A stretch of DNA of 64,000 nt from an uncultured Spirochaetota bacterium (GTDB lineage Bacteria > Spirochaetota > UBA4802 > UBA5550): contig CALMRZ010000016.1 in the NCBI GenBank assembly GCA_937872225.1, positions 62,001 to 126,000 of the forward strand. Direction: 5' to 3'. How positions within the stretch are numbered: the stretch's first letter is position 1; the number at the start of each line of letters is the position of its first letter. Below, piece by piece: positions 1 through 8,800 of the stretch. The position numbers and the translations under genes are program-made. Below the pieces are notes generated by a model, which did not search any database, was not told the origin of the DNA, and saw only the letters and a list, made by a program, of their open reading frames with translations.

Positions 1-1
1 G

Positions 2-322
2 GCCATGATCATGAAGATCATTTCCGGCGTAAGCGCCATCAGCACCGAGATACGGGAGATCTCGCAGCAGATGGAAAACCAGAAGGAGATCAACCGCAGG
101 GTCATCGAAGAGGCCGGTGCGGTCATGAACATGTCCGACGAGATCAAGAAGTCGATGGCCGACCAGAAGGCCTCCATGAGCGAGATCGTGAGGTCCATCA
201 CCAGCCTGAATGAGATCACCCAGGTCTACTCCGAGGGGGCCCGGAGGCTTTCGAAGAGTTCCCGGGGCCTGGACCGCATGGTGCAGGACCTCCACGGCAT
301 GGCCCAGATCATTGATGATTAA
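2..322 (+). CDS. Methyl-accepting chemotaxis protein, C-terminal fragment
   Basis: The open frame runs in from the left edge, so only the last ~107 residues are present and the start lies outside the window. The segment is predicted coiled coil with heptad spacing and repeated Ser/Ala/Glu-rich helices, as in the C-terminal leg of an MCP cytoplasmic signalling domain. It ends with a short acidic tail and has no CheR-binding pentapeptide. The same kind of tail closes the 7TMR chemoreceptor at 20.3-23.1 kb. It would relay receptor state to CheA/CheW. The hairpin tip that would confirm the family is missing. Confidence 0.75.
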   Translation, partial: AMIMKIISGVSAISTEIREISQQMENQKEINRRVIEEAGAVMNMSDEIKKSMADQKASMSEIVRSITSLNEITQVYSEGARRLSKSSRGLDRMVQDLHGMAQIIDD

Positions 323-453
323 GAATGCATGCCGGCAGTGGATGGGCGCGCGTCCCCGTACTATTTCAGGCATACCGCATAAAATCCTTGAATTAATGGG
401 ATCCCTCCGCGAGAAATGGCTTTCTGTACATTGTTCACAGGCCGGATATACCT

Positions 454-1155
454 ATGAGAAACCGTTTCTTTCACGATGAACTGCCAAAAGCGTTGATCGC
501 CTTTTTCGATCTGGACGAGACCATAACCGACGCGGACACGGATTCCCTCTGGGCCTCGTGGCGGTCCCGCCGTCACCTGAAGGGATGGGTCGAGCGGGCA
601 TGGCTCTCGAAGCTCTACCGGGACTTCCGTCGGGGCGGGATGAGCATCGAAGAATACATGCTCTACCAGAAATTCCGCATCGGCAGACTCGCGGCCGATG
701 AGTTCCGGGCGATGGGGGAGGATTTTTTCAAGGATGCCGGGCGGCGCCACGTGTACCGGGAAGCGGCGGACCTGATCAGGAGGCTGAAGCAAAACGGGTG
801 CCGGGTCGTTCTCCTGACGGCGCAGAACGAATGCATAGCCGGGCCCTATGCGCGATACCTCGACATGAATGACATGATCGCCAATCGTTTCCATGATGAC
901 GGCGTCCGTTTCACCGAGCCGGTCAGGCCGTACAGCTTCGGGGAGGGCAAGGTGGAACTGGGGAAGCGCTACGCCGCCGAAGCGGGCGTCGCCCTCGGCC
1001 GCTGCGCCTTTTTCGGGGACAGCATTTATGACGCGCCCTTCCTGGAAATGGTTGGATTTCCCTGCGCGGTAAACCCGGACCGCCTCCTGGAGGCGCGGGC
1101 CCGGGACAGGAACTGGCCTATTGCCCGTTTCAGCGGCCTGCACGTGGAGGGATAA
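454..1155 (+). CDS. HAD-IB (SerB-like) phosphatase
   Basis: A 233-residue HAD-superfamily hydrolase. Motif I is FFDLDET, with the nucleophile Asp19 and the general acid/base Asp21. Motif II is LLTAQ, and motif III/IV is FFGDSIYDAPFL near residue 190. The cap between motif I and II is helical, as in subclass IB enzymes (phosphoserine phosphatase, PhoE-like). The substrate cannot be told from sequence; a phosphomonoester is expected. It lies directly upstream of the SpoU methylase, with 7 bases between this stop codon and the next start. A second member of the family occurs at 11.7-12.4 kb. No strong Shine-Dalgarno precedes the ATG. Confidence 0.8.
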   Translation: MRNRFFHDELPKALIAFFDLDETITDADTDSLWASWRSRRHLKGWVERAWLSKLYRDFRRGGMSIEEYMLYQKFRIGRLAADEFRAMGEDFFKDAGRRHVYREAADLIRRLKQNGCRVVLLTAQNECIAGPYARYLDMNDMIANRFHDDGVRFTEPVRPYSFGEGKVELGKRYAAEAGVALGRCAFFGDSIYDAPFLEMVGFPCAVNPDRLLEARARDRNWPIARFSGLHVEG

Positions 1156-1162
1156 TACTATC

Positions 1163-1717
1163 ATGGCGGATGATGCAATCAGGAAGCTGACGCACCAGGA
1201 GCTGAAAACCGCCCGCCCCTCCCTTGAGGAACTGGGGAAGATGAAGCGGTTCCCGGTGACCGTGGTGTGCGAGGACATACGGAGCCTCTACAACGTGGGT
1301 TCCATCTTCCGGACATCCGACGGCGCCGGCATCGAGAAGCTCTACCTGTGCGGCTATACGGGCCATCCTCCGCGGCCGGAGATAGACAAGACCGCCCTCG
1401 GGAGCGTGGAAAGCGTTCCCTGGGAATACCGGCCGAACCAGTTTGAGGTGGTCCGCGGCCTCAGGGGCAGTGGTTACCGGATCGTGGCCCTGGAGCACAC
1501 CGGCCGGAGTGTCTCCTATGATGAAACACGGTATGAATTTCCCCTCTGCCTGGTCCTGGGCAACGAGGTGAAGGGCATTACCGATGAACTGCTGTCCCTG
1601 TGCGACATGGCGGTGGATATTCCGATGCATGGCCTGAAACAGTCCCTTAATGTCACCGTGGCCTATGGCATAGCGGTCTATCACCTGGCCGGTTTATGCA
1701 AAAAATCCGGGTTATAA
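1163..1717 (+). CDS. TrmH/SpoU-family RNA 2'-O-methyltransferase
   Basis: A 184-residue SPOUT methyltransferase. All three SpoU motifs are present: motif 1 NVGSIFRTSDG near residue 45, motif 2 LVLGNEVKGI near residue 130 and motif 3 IPMHGLKQSLNVTVAYG near residue 150. It should transfer a methyl from SAM to a ribose 2'-OH in tRNA or rRNA; the target nucleotide is unknown. The ATG at 1163 was chosen because a GGAGGG sits 10 bases upstream. An upstream in-frame ATG at 1121 lies inside the previous gene and adds residues that do not fit the family. It has no N-terminal RNA-binding extension, so it is a minimal TrmH type. Confidence 0.88.
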   Translation: MADDAIRKLTHQELKTARPSLEELGKMKRFPVTVVCEDIRSLYNVGSIFRTSDGAGIEKLYLCGYTGHPPRPEIDKTALGSVESVPWEYRPNQFEVVRGLRGSGYRIVALEHTGRSVSYDETRYEFPLCLVLGNEVKGITDELLSLCDMAVDIPMHGLKQSLNVTVAYGIAVYHLAGLCKKSGL

Positions 1718-1945
1718 AAAAAAATTAATTTCCCGTTGACGGATATCCCTCCAAAATTAAGCTTTACACTCTGCTGTTCCGGTGTGGTAAAATTCATATA
1801 TAAACAATGGTTTCTGGCTGAATTGAAGCGATGCGGCATTACAGGATTTGCTGTAGTGCCCTGATTGATGGTTTTTCCCTGCCGTTTCCGGCACAGGGAT
1901 AATTGAGAAAAAAATAATCTATACTATAAATCATATCGAGGCACT

Positions 1946-2821
1946 ATGAAAGGTATAATTTTAGCCGGCGGTTCCGGGACGAGGTTGTATCCCATAACAC
2001 ATATCATGTGCAAACAGCTGCTTCCGGTCTATGATAAACCGATGATCTACTACCCCCTTTCCACCCTCATGCTGGCTGGAATCAGGGATATTCTTATCAT
2101 ATCCACGCCCAATGATGTTCCTCATTTCAAGCAGCTCCTCGGGGACGGCAGCAGGCTGGGGATTAATCTTTCGTACAAAGTGCAGGAGTCCCCGCGCGGC
2201 CTGGCGGACGCCTTTATCGTGGGGGAGGAATTCATCGGCAGGGACCGGGTCTGCCTGGTCCTGGGCGATAATATTTTTTACGGCCACGGCATAACGGAGA
2301 TGCTTGTCGACGCGGCGGCATCGGAGTCTGGGGCGACCGTGTTCGGGTACTACGTGAACGATCCGGAGCGGTACGGCGTCGTTGAATTCGATGAAAAACG
2401 GAACGTCCTTTCCATCGAGGAAAAACCAAAGCAGCCGAAATCGAACTACGCGGTGGTGGGTCTCTATTTTTACGACAACGAGGTTGTCTCCATTGCTAAG
2501 TCGATCAAGCCGTCGGCAAGGGGCGAACTTGAAATAACCGAGGTCAACAACCAGTACCTGAAGAAGGGAAAACTCAAGGTCAAGATCATGGGCCGCGGCT
2601 TTGCCTGGCTCGATACCGGCACCCATGAATCGATGATAGAGGCGGCGCTGTTCGTCAAGGCAATCGAAGACCGCCAGGGGCTGAAGATATCCTGCATCGA
2701 GGAGATCGCCCACGCGAAAGGGTATATCAACGACGCGAGGCTGCGCGAGATTGCTGAGCCCCTGAGGAAATCCGGCTACGGCGAATACCTTCTGAAAATA
2801 CTCGATCAGGAAATGTTCTGA
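1946..2821 (+). CDS. rfbA: Glucose-1-phosphate thymidylyltransferase
   Basis: First enzyme of dTDP-L-rhamnose synthesis: glucose-1-phosphate + dTTP gives dTDP-glucose + PPi. The 291-residue length is standard. The N-terminal signature [13 protein letters not shown] is complete, followed by [16 protein letters not shown] and the metal/sugar-binding LGDNIFYG near residue 110. The C-terminal [10 protein letters not shown] and [10 protein letters not shown] motifs are typical of RmlA. It starts a tight four-gene operon (rfbA-C-D-B), and its TGA overlaps the ATG of rfbC by one base. The 228-base upstream gap contains a hairpin around 1876-1899 (TCCCTGCCG arm) that may be part of the leader. Confidence 0.96.
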   Translation: MKGIILAGGSGTRLYPITHIMCKQLLPVYDKPMIYYPLSTLMLAGIRDILIISTPNDVPHFKQLLGDGSRLGINLSYKVQESPRGLADAFIVGEEFIGRDRVCLVLGDNIFYGHGITEMLVDAAASESGATVFGYYVNDPERYGVVEFDEKRNVLSIEEKPKQPKSNYAVVGLYFYDNEVVSIAKSIKPSARGELEITEVNNQYLKKGKLKVKIMGRGFAWLDTGTHESMIEAALFVKAIEDRQGLKISCIEEIAHAKGYINDARLREIAEPLRKSGYGEYLLKILDQEMF

Positions 2822-3366
2822 TGCCATTCACATTTACAAACCTTGAAATAAACGGCCTTGTCATGGTGGAGCCCAGGGTGTTCCCTGACGATCGCGGTTT
2901 TTTTCTTGAATCATACAAGGAGTCCGATTTCGCCAGAGCGGGCATACCATTTCGCTTTGTCCAGGACAACCACTCCCGGTCAATCCGCAACGTCATCCGC
3001 GGTCTCCATTTCCAGCGACCGCCCCGGGCCCAGGGTAAGCTGGTGCGCGTTATCCGTGGAAAAGTATGGGACGTGGCGGTGGACATCAGGAAGGGCTCGC
3101 CCACGTACCGGCGCTGGGTGGGCGTCGAGCTTTCCGAGGAAAACAAGCTGATGATCTTCATTCCTCCGGGATTTGCCCACGGCTTCGTGGCGCTTACCGA
3201 CGATGTCCATATCATGTACAAATGCACCGAGGAGTACGACGCGGCCCTTGACGGCGGCATCAGGTGGGACGATCCGGACATCGGCGTCGCGTGGCCCGTC
3301 AAGGACCCGGTCGTATCCGACAAGGACAGGGTGCTTCCCTACCTGCGAGAGCTGGCTGACCTATGA
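2821..3366 (+). CDS. rfbC: dTDP-4-dehydrorhamnose 3,5-epimerase
   Basis: Third enzyme of the dTDP-rhamnose pathway: double epimerisation of dTDP-4-keto-6-deoxyglucose. It is a 181-residue cupin of standard RmlC length. Recognisable motifs include DDRGFFLESY near residue 23, FVQDNHSRS with the substrate-facing residues, the catalytic His in VIRGLHFQ near residue 62, and IPPGFAHGF near residue 118. It is translationally coupled on both sides: one-base overlap with rfbA and four-base ATGA overlap with rfbD. All four enzymes for dTDP-rhamnose are therefore made as a unit. Confidence 0.95.
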   Translation: MPFTFTNLEINGLVMVEPRVFPDDRGFFLESYKESDFARAGIPFRFVQDNHSRSIRNVIRGLHFQRPPRAQGKLVRVIRGKVWDVAVDIRKGSPTYRRWVGVELSEENKLMIFIPPGFAHGFVALTDDVHIMYKCTEEYDAALDGGIRWDDPDIGVAWPVKDPVVSDKDRVLPYLRELADL

Positions 3367-4226
3367 TCTGGCTCATCGGCAACAGGGGCATGCTCGGGTC
3401 GGATGTCGAGAAACTGCTTGAACGGCGTTCCCTGCCGTTCATAACGTCCGACATTGATGTTGATATAACTGATCCCGCCGCTCTCCGGGCCTTCGCAGGC
3501 CAGCGGCACATCGAATGGATCATCAACTGTTCCGCCTATACCGCCGTGGACGCCGCCGAAGACGAGCGGGACAAGGCCTTCCGGATAAACGCGGACGGCG
3601 TCCTGAATATCGCCAGGCTGGCGGAGGAGAAAGGCGCCGCTCTTGTCCATGTCTCCACCGATTACGTGTTTGACGGCGAAAAGCGCGGTGCCTACCGCGA
3701 GGATGACGCGACGGACCCCATCGGCGCCTACGGCGCCAGCAAGCTTGCCGGCGAACGGCAGATCGCTTCGGTCATGGAACGCTACTTCATAATCAGGACA
3801 GCCTGGCTCTATGGCCGGACGGGCAAGAATTTTGTCCTCACCATGATCAGGCTTTTTAAAGAGCGTGACGAGGTGCGGGTCGTGGCGGACCAGTGGGGCA
3901 GCCCCACCTACACCGGGGACCTTGCCGCCGCGATGGTGAAGATAGTGGAAGACAGGTCGGCGCGGTACGGCATCTATCATTACACGAACGAGGGTAAAAC
4001 CACCTGGCACGAGTTCGCGACGGAGATATGCGTCCTGGCGCGCAAACACGGACTGGTCGACCGGGACGTCCGGGTCGTGCCCATCACGACAGCCGAGTAT
4101 CCCACGAAGGCGCGCCGGCCTATGAATGCATATTTATCAAAAGAGAAAATTATCCGCGAGCTGGGAGTCCAGTGCCGGGACTGGCGTGCGGCGCTGGCGG
4201 ATTGCATCGGCAATCTACGGAAATGA
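3363..4226 (+). CDS. rfbD: dTDP-4-dehydrorhamnose reductase
   Basis: Final step of the dTDP-L-rhamnose pathway, an NAD(P)H-dependent reduction at C4. A 287-residue extended SDR. It starts with a Rossmann motif (GNRGMLGSDV, the RmlD form of GxxGxxG), then STDYVFDG near residue 100 and the catalytic YGASKLAGE (YxxxK) near residue 127. RTAWLYG and the C-terminal RRPMNAYLS motif are also typical of RmlD. The start overlaps the rfbC stop by four bases. It is followed by a 24-base gap to rfbB. Confidence 0.95.
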   Translation: MIWLIGNRGMLGSDVEKLLERRSLPFITSDIDVDITDPAALRAFAGQRHIEWIINCSAYTAVDAAEDERDKAFRINADGVLNIARLAEEKGAALVHVSTDYVFDGEKRGAYREDDATDPIGAYGASKLAGERQIASVMERYFIIRTAWLYGRTGKNFVLTMIRLFKERDEVRVVADQWGSPTYTGDLAAAMVKIVEDRSARYGIYHYTNEGKTTWHEFATEICVLARKHGLVDRDVRVVPITTAEYPTKARRPMNAYLSKEKIIRELGVQCRDWRAALADCIGNLRK

Positions 4227-4250
4227 TATTTTAGACACAGGGAGAATGAG

Positions 4251-5321
4251 ATGAGAAAGCTCACCAATATCATGGTAACCGGCGGGGCCGGTTTTATCGG
4301 CTCAAATTTTATCAGGTACCTGTTCGGGCAGAAGGGTTTTACCGGCACTGTCGTCAATGTGGACAAGCTTACCTACGCCGGCAACCCCGAGAACCTGACG
4401 GACATTGACGGCGCCCACGGAGGCAAGCGGTATTTTTTTGAAAAGGCGGACGTGTGCGATTTTGATGCAATCAAGGCGCTGTTTGAAAAGCACGCCATCG
4501 ACACGGTCATACATTTCGCGGCGGAATCACACGTGGACCGCTCCATCTTCGGCCCCAAGGAATTCATACAGACCAATATCATGGGTACCTTCAACCTGCT
4601 GGAAGTGGCCCGCGAATGCTGGACCGGCAGGGATGACGTGCTCTTCCATCATATCAGCACCGACGAGGTGTACGGCTCCCTCGGCGACTCCGGTTATTTT
4701 TTCGAGACGACCCCCTACGATCCGCGCAGCCCCTATTCCGCTTCCAAGGCATCATCGGACCACCTCGTGATGGCCTACAGCCACACCTACGACATGCCGG
4801 TGACCCTTTCGAACTGCTCCAACAACTACGGGCCGTACCAGTTTCCGGAGAAGCTCATTCCCCTGATGATCCAGAACATCAAGGATGAAAAGCCCCTGCC
4901 GGTTTACGGAGACGGCAGGAATGTCCGCGATTGGCTCTATGTCGATGACCACAATTCCGCGGTGTGGCTTATCGTCAACAAGGGGAAGGCCGGGGAAACC
5001 TACAATATCGGCGGGGAGAATGAATGGGAAAACCTGAAGCTCGTCCATGTCCTCTGCGAAAAGATGGGTGCCGCCATGGGCAAGGATAAGGAGTATTACA
5101 AGAAACTGATCACCTTCGTGAAGGACCGTCCCGGCCATGACCGCCGCTACGCGATCAACTGCGACAAAATAAAGAAGGAACTGGGATGGCGCCAGAGCTA
5201 TGACTTCGACGGGGGCCTTGACAAGACGATCCGGTGGTATCTTGATAATGAACAGTGGACGGCCCGCGTCAGGAGCGGAGAATACCGCAACTGGATCGAG
5301 AAGAACTACGATAAGCGCTGA
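4251..5321 (+). CDS. rfbB: dTDP-glucose 4,6-dehydratase
   Basis: Second enzyme of the pathway: NAD-dependent conversion of dTDP-glucose to dTDP-4-keto-6-deoxyglucose. A 356-residue extended SDR with TGGAGFIGSNF at the N-terminus, the active-site STDEVYGSLG near residue 140 (catalytic Asp/Glu pair) and YSASKASSDH (YxxxK) near residue 163. NNYGPYQFPEKLIPL and DWLYVDDH are family hallmarks. A GGGAGA Shine-Dalgarno sits about 8 bases before the ATG. It is the last gene of the rhamnose operon, which probably supplies an O-antigen or another surface glycan. Confidence 0.95.
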   Translation: MRKLTNIMVTGGAGFIGSNFIRYLFGQKGFTGTVVNVDKLTYAGNPENLTDIDGAHGGKRYFFEKADVCDFDAIKALFEKHAIDTVIHFAAESHVDRSIFGPKEFIQTNIMGTFNLLEVARECWTGRDDVLFHHISTDEVYGSLGDSGYFFETTPYDPRSPYSASKASSDHLVMAYSHTYDMPVTLSNCSNNYGPYQFPEKLIPLMIQNIKDEKPLPVYGDGRNVRDWLYVDDHNSAVWLIVNKGKAGETYNIGGENEWENLKLVHVLCEKMGAAMGKDKEYYKKLITFVKDRPGHDRRYAINCDKIKKELGWRQSYDFDGGLDKTIRWYLDNEQWTARVRSGEYRNWIEKNYDKR

Positions 5322-5366
5322 GGCAGCATGGTCCAGGCTGCACGAGCCTGCTGGTGAAACACATCT

Positions 5367-6473
5367 ATGGATTTCAAGTATACTGTTATCGGGGCCGGCG
5401 TCGTGGGTCTCGCGATCGCCAGGGCCCTGTCCGAAGCCGGGAATGACGGCGGCGATCTCCTTGTCGTGGAAAAAGAGAAGACCTTCGGCTGCGGGATCAG
5501 CTCCCGTAACAGCGAGGTCATACATTCCGGGATCTATTACCGCGAGGGGAGCCTGAAGCAGCGGCTCTGCGTGCGGGGCAGAAAGCTCCTGTACGATTAC
5601 TGCGCCCGGCGGGATATCCCCCATAACAAATGCGGCAAACTGATCATCGCCACCTGCCCGGAAGAAGAGCCGGAACTGGAGTGGCTCCGCATCCAGGCCG
5701 GAAAGAACGGCGTCGAAAATGTAGAGCTACTGGACAAAAACGAATCCCTCAAGCTGGAACCGCATATCAATGTAACCGCTTCTTTGTACCTGAAAGAAAC
5801 AGGCATAGTCGACGGTCATTCGCTGATGAAGGCCATGGCTTACGATGTGAAGCAGAATGGCGGGAGCTTGCTCTATAATGCGCCGGTGGTTTCGCTGCGC
5901 CGCAATGGACTGTACGTGCTTGAACTTGGCGACGGCAGCAGGTTTTCTTCAGAATGCGTGATCAATGCCGCAGGCCTGCACGCGACGGCCATGGCGGGGA
6001 TGATGGGGATACCGGTCCCGTCGATCCATCCCTGCAAGGGCTCCTATTTTTCGTATACCGGAAAACTCCGGTGCGGCCACCTGGTGTATCCGGTACCGGA
6101 AAAAAAATTAACCGGCCTGGGCGTCCATGCGACCATTGATATGGGCGGCAGGATCCGTTTTGGCCCCGATACCGAATACATAGGCGGCATTGATGATTTT
6201 TCCGTCACAGACAGCAAGAAGGATTATTTCTACAGATCAGCGAAAAAAATATTTCCGGCAATCATTCCTGATGAACTCCATCCCGATACCGCCGGCATAC
6301 GGCCTAAACTCCAGGGCCCTGACGACAGTGAAGTGAAAGATTTTTACATAAGGAATGAGGCCGATAAGGGCTTTCCGCGTCTGGTAAACCTAATCGGGAT
6401 AGAGTCGCCCGGCCTGACAAGCTCAATGGCAATCGGTGAATATGTGCGAGAGCTTGTTCGGCGGAACCCATGA
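5367..6473 (+). CDS. FAD-dependent oxidoreductase, L-2-hydroxyglutarate oxidase-like
   Basis: A 368-residue DAO-family flavoenzyme. The N-terminal IGAGVVGLAIARAL is a dinucleotide-binding fold, followed by SRNSEVIHSGIYY near residue 48, the signature of LhgO-type enzymes. The C-terminal FAD-contact segment GIESPGLTSSMAIG is complete. LhgO oxidises L-2-hydroxyglutarate to 2-oxoglutarate and feeds electrons to quinone; related proteins act on other 2-hydroxy acids, so the substrate is inferred. It follows rfbB after 45 bases and may be co-transcribed, although nothing links it to rhamnose synthesis. The neighbouring phosphatase suggests metabolite repair of 2-hydroxyacids and phosphoglycolate. 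Confidence 0.78.
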   Translation: MDFKYTVIGAGVVGLAIARALSEAGNDGGDLLVVEKEKTFGCGISSRNSEVIHSGIYYREGSLKQRLCVRGRKLLYDYCARRDIPHNKCGKLIIATCPEEEPELEWLRIQAGKNGVENVELLDKNESLKLEPHINVTASLYLKETGIVDGHSLMKAMAYDVKQNGGSLLYNAPVVSLRRNGLYVLELGDGSRFSSECVINAAGLHATAMAGMMGIPVPSIHPCKGSYFSYTGKLRCGHLVYPVPEKKLTGLGVHATIDMGGRIRFGPDTEYIGGIDDFSVTDSKKDYFYRSAKKIFPAIIPDELHPDTAGIRPKLQGPDDSEVKDFYIRNEADKGFPRLVNLIGIESPGLTSSMAIGEYVRELVRRNP

Positions 6474-6512
6474 AAGGGACCCGGCAATCATCTCAATAGG
6501 CTGAAGTTATAT

Positions 6513-7160
6513 ATGGATTATAAAGCGGTATTGTTCGACCTCGATGGAACGCTTCTCAATACCTTGGATGATATCGCGGATTCGATGAATTCGGTTCTTG
6601 AACGAAACGGGTTTGCCCCGCATCCTGTTGAACGTTACAAGAAACTTATAGGCGGGGGAGTCGGTGATCTGTCGCGGCGGGTTTTGCCTGACGGGTTTAA
6701 CAATGATGATCTTGCGGTGAAGATATCAGCCCAGATGCGGGATGAATATTCCCGCCGGTGGGGAGTTAAGTCACGTCTCTATCCCGGCATTGATTCTATG
6801 CTAGATGGTTTGAAAAAGTGCGGTGTGCCCCGGTCCATACTGTCAAACAAACCAGACGATTTCACGCAGACCATTTGCAACCATTATTTCTCGCGCTGGT
6901 ATTTTGAAATTATTCTTGGAGCAACTGAAAGGTTCCCGAAGAAGCCGGACCCGACAGCGGCATTGTTCATTGCCCGGGAAATGGGCATGGCTCCGGACGA
7001 CATTCTTTATCTGGGAGATTCCGGCACGGACATGAAGGCCGCGGTTGCGGCCGGCATGTACCCCGTGGGGGCCCTCTGGGGTTTCAGGGATGCCGAAGAG
7101 CTGCTGGCCAGCGGAGCGCGACTACTCCTGCAAAAACCGGAGGAATTGCTGGCTCTGTAG
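6513..7160 (+). CDS. gph: HAD hydrolase, phosphoglycolate phosphatase-like
   Basis: A 215-residue HAD-IA phosphatase. Motif I is LFDLDGTLLNT at residues 7-17, motif II is LSNKP near residue 112, and motif III/IV is KKPDP and LGDSGTDMKAA near residue 170. Cap size and overall length match Gph/PGP, which hydrolyses 2-phosphoglycolate. Other HAD-IA phosphatases share these motifs, so the substrate is probable rather than certain. It lies 39 bases after the LhgO-like gene on the same strand. A convergent minus-strand gene ends 33 bases beyond its stop. Confidence 0.8.
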   Translation: MDYKAVLFDLDGTLLNTLDDIADSMNSVLERNGFAPHPVERYKKLIGGGVGDLSRRVLPDGFNNDDLAVKISAQMRDEYSRRWGVKSRLYPGIDSMLDGLKKCGVPRSILSNKPDDFTQTICNHYFSRWYFEIILGATERFPKKPDPTAALFIAREMGMAPDDILYLGDSGTDMKAAVAAGMYPVGALWGFRDAEELLASGARLLLQKPEELLAL

Positions 7161-7193
7161 CTCCCTGGTCTCCGAGTTGGAATAATGGCGGAG

Positions 7194-7670
7194 TCACTTG
7201 ATGTTTGATATGGATACATAACCGCTAGGGCTGAAATAGGCCTCAATGTTGGGTGGATATCCCCAGATGAAGGTCCAATGTGTTATTCCATCGATGATTC
7301 TTTTTGTAATCATATAATTTTGAATTTGATTGTTATCGCCTTTTGTTGCCGTCATTATGCGCTTTAGATATTTTGTAACTGCAATGGAAAGAATAAGAGA
7401 AACTGACATCTTCAGGAGTTTCCTCAAGTCCAGGAGATATTCATAATCATCCGGGCGTAATTTTACATGCAGTGTATGCCATCCGTCCGCCTTCTCTCGT
7501 GCCTGATACCGCACCCTCCTGCCGCAGCGGATATCTTTTTCCCTCACATCCATGGCATATTTCAAAAGATGTGCGATAACCATTGTACGCGACATGCCGG
7601 TACGGCGGGCAATGTCGGATAATTTCATTAAGCAGTCAATGTGGATATTGATGGTGGTTTCAATAACCAT
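7194..7670 (-). CDS. Predicted protein with two ribbon-helix-helix-like segments
   Basis: A 158-residue protein that I do not recognise as a named family. The first ~40 residues (IETTINIHIDCLMKLSDIA, then RRTGMSRTMVIAHLL) have the strand-helix-helix pattern of MetJ/Arc/CopG DNA-binding domains. A second similar stretch follows near residues 68-105 (LHVKLRPDDYEYLLDLRKL, then a short turn and helix). The ATG at 7670 is preferred because GGAGGTG sits 4-5 bases upstream. An in-frame GTG at 7763 would add 31 residues but has no ribosome site. It is visibly more AT-rich than its neighbours, suggesting recent transfer. It could be a repressor, but no operator or partner is evident. Confidence 0.62.
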   Translation of the reverse strand: MVIETTINIHIDCLMKLSDIARRTGMSRTMVIAHLLKYAMDVREKDIRCGRRVRYQAREKADGWHTLHVKLRPDDYEYLLDLRKLLKMSVSLILSIAVTKYLKRIMTATKGDNNQIQNYMITKRIIDGITHWTFIWGYPPNIEAYFSPSGYVSISNIK

Positions 7671-7927
7671 GGGCACCTCCGGATTTATGATCATCCGGTT
7701 AACGAAATGAAACCATGTCTTTTTAAATTTTTCATCATTGAAAACCATATTTTTTACCGGCACGATGAAAAGGCAGTCATTATAGCATAAAAATTCTGCT
7801 CACATACTCGACATTTTAAGTATTTTAGATTATATTAATATAACATGAATTGTGATGTTTTAATTATATATTTGACAGATGTTTTATGTGGTGACAGATT
7901 GTTCAGCTAATTCGCAGGAGGTCTCCA

Positions 7928-8773
7928 ATGTGGGATTATACCGATAAAGTCAAGCAGTTGTATATGCACCCGAAAAATGTGGGCAAGCTTGACAATGCCA
8001 ACGCCGTTGCTGAAGTCGGCAGCATTGTCTGTGGCGATGCCCTTAAGCTGTATCTCTCCATCGATGAGAACCATATTATACGTGACGCGAAGTTCGAAAC
8101 CTTCGGTTGCGGCAGCGCCATCGCTTCATCATCGGCCCTGACCGAGATGATCATTGGCAAAACCGTCGAGGAAGCTGAAAAAATAACCAACAAGGACATC
8201 GCGGAATACCTGGGCGGGCTGCCGGAAGAGAAAATGCACTGCTCGGTCATGGGGAACGAGGCGCTCGAAAAGGCCATCGCCAACTGGCGCGGTGAAAAGA
8301 TAACCGATCATGTTGATAATGAAGGCGAGATCATCTGCCATTGCTTCGGCGTCACCGAGAACCTTATCAAAAATGTCATACGGGAGAATAACCTCAAAAC
8401 CGTGGAGGACGTCACCAACTATACGAAGGCCGGCGGCGCCTGCGGCTCCTGTATACCGAAGATAGAAGATATCCTTCACGAAATGGCCGGCGAGGTGCAT
8501 GAGGCCGAAGTCGCCAAGGCGGCGAGGAAGCCCCTCACGAACATTAAAAGGATGCAGCTGGTGGAGGAAACCATTACCAACGTAATCAGACCCATGCTGC
8601 AGAAAGACGGCGGCGATATCGAGCTCATCGATATCGACAATAAGAACGTCCATGTGGGCCTGCGCGGCCATTGCGTCAACTGCATGGTATCCGATGTGAC
8701 CCTGAAAAACCTCGTGGAGGCCAAGCTCCGCGAGTTTGTGGAAGAGGATATTGTAGTCCATGAAGTGAAATAA
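7928..8773 (+). CDS. nifU: Modular iron-sulfur cluster scaffold NifU
   Basis: A 281-residue three-domain NifU. Residues 1-125 are an IscU-like scaffold with the ligands in VCGDALK, FGCGSAIA and HCSVMG. Residues ~135-190 are a BFD-like [2Fe-2S] domain with CHCFGV and ACGSCIP. Residues ~205-281 are a C-terminal NifU domain with the GHCVNCMVS (CxxC) site. It assembles Fe-S clusters with sulfur from the adjacent NifS. A strong GGAGG lies just upstream. A TTGACA at 7872-7877 in an AT-rich leader is a candidate -35 box without a convincing -10. No nitrogenase genes are nearby, so this is probably the general Fe-S assembly system. Confidence 0.93.
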   Translation: MWDYTDKVKQLYMHPKNVGKLDNANAVAEVGSIVCGDALKLYLSIDENHIIRDAKFETFGCGSAIASSSALTEMIIGKTVEEAEKITNKDIAEYLGGLPEEKMHCSVMGNEALEKAIANWRGEKITDHVDNEGEIICHCFGVTENLIKNVIRENNLKTVEDVTNYTKAGGACGSCIPKIEDILHEMAGEVHEAEVAKAARKPLTNIKRMQLVEETITNVIRPMLQKDGGDIELIDIDNKNVHVGLRGHCVNCMVSDVTLKNLVEAKLREFVEEDIVVHEVK

Positions 8774-8800
8774 GCCGCAGGGCCGGCGGGGGGTGATGAG

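Noticed and set aside
1718-1945. A strong promoter for the rhamnose operon
   Set aside because: TTGACG at 1736 exists but no suitable -10 lies 16-18 bases downstream. I report only the hairpin near 1876.
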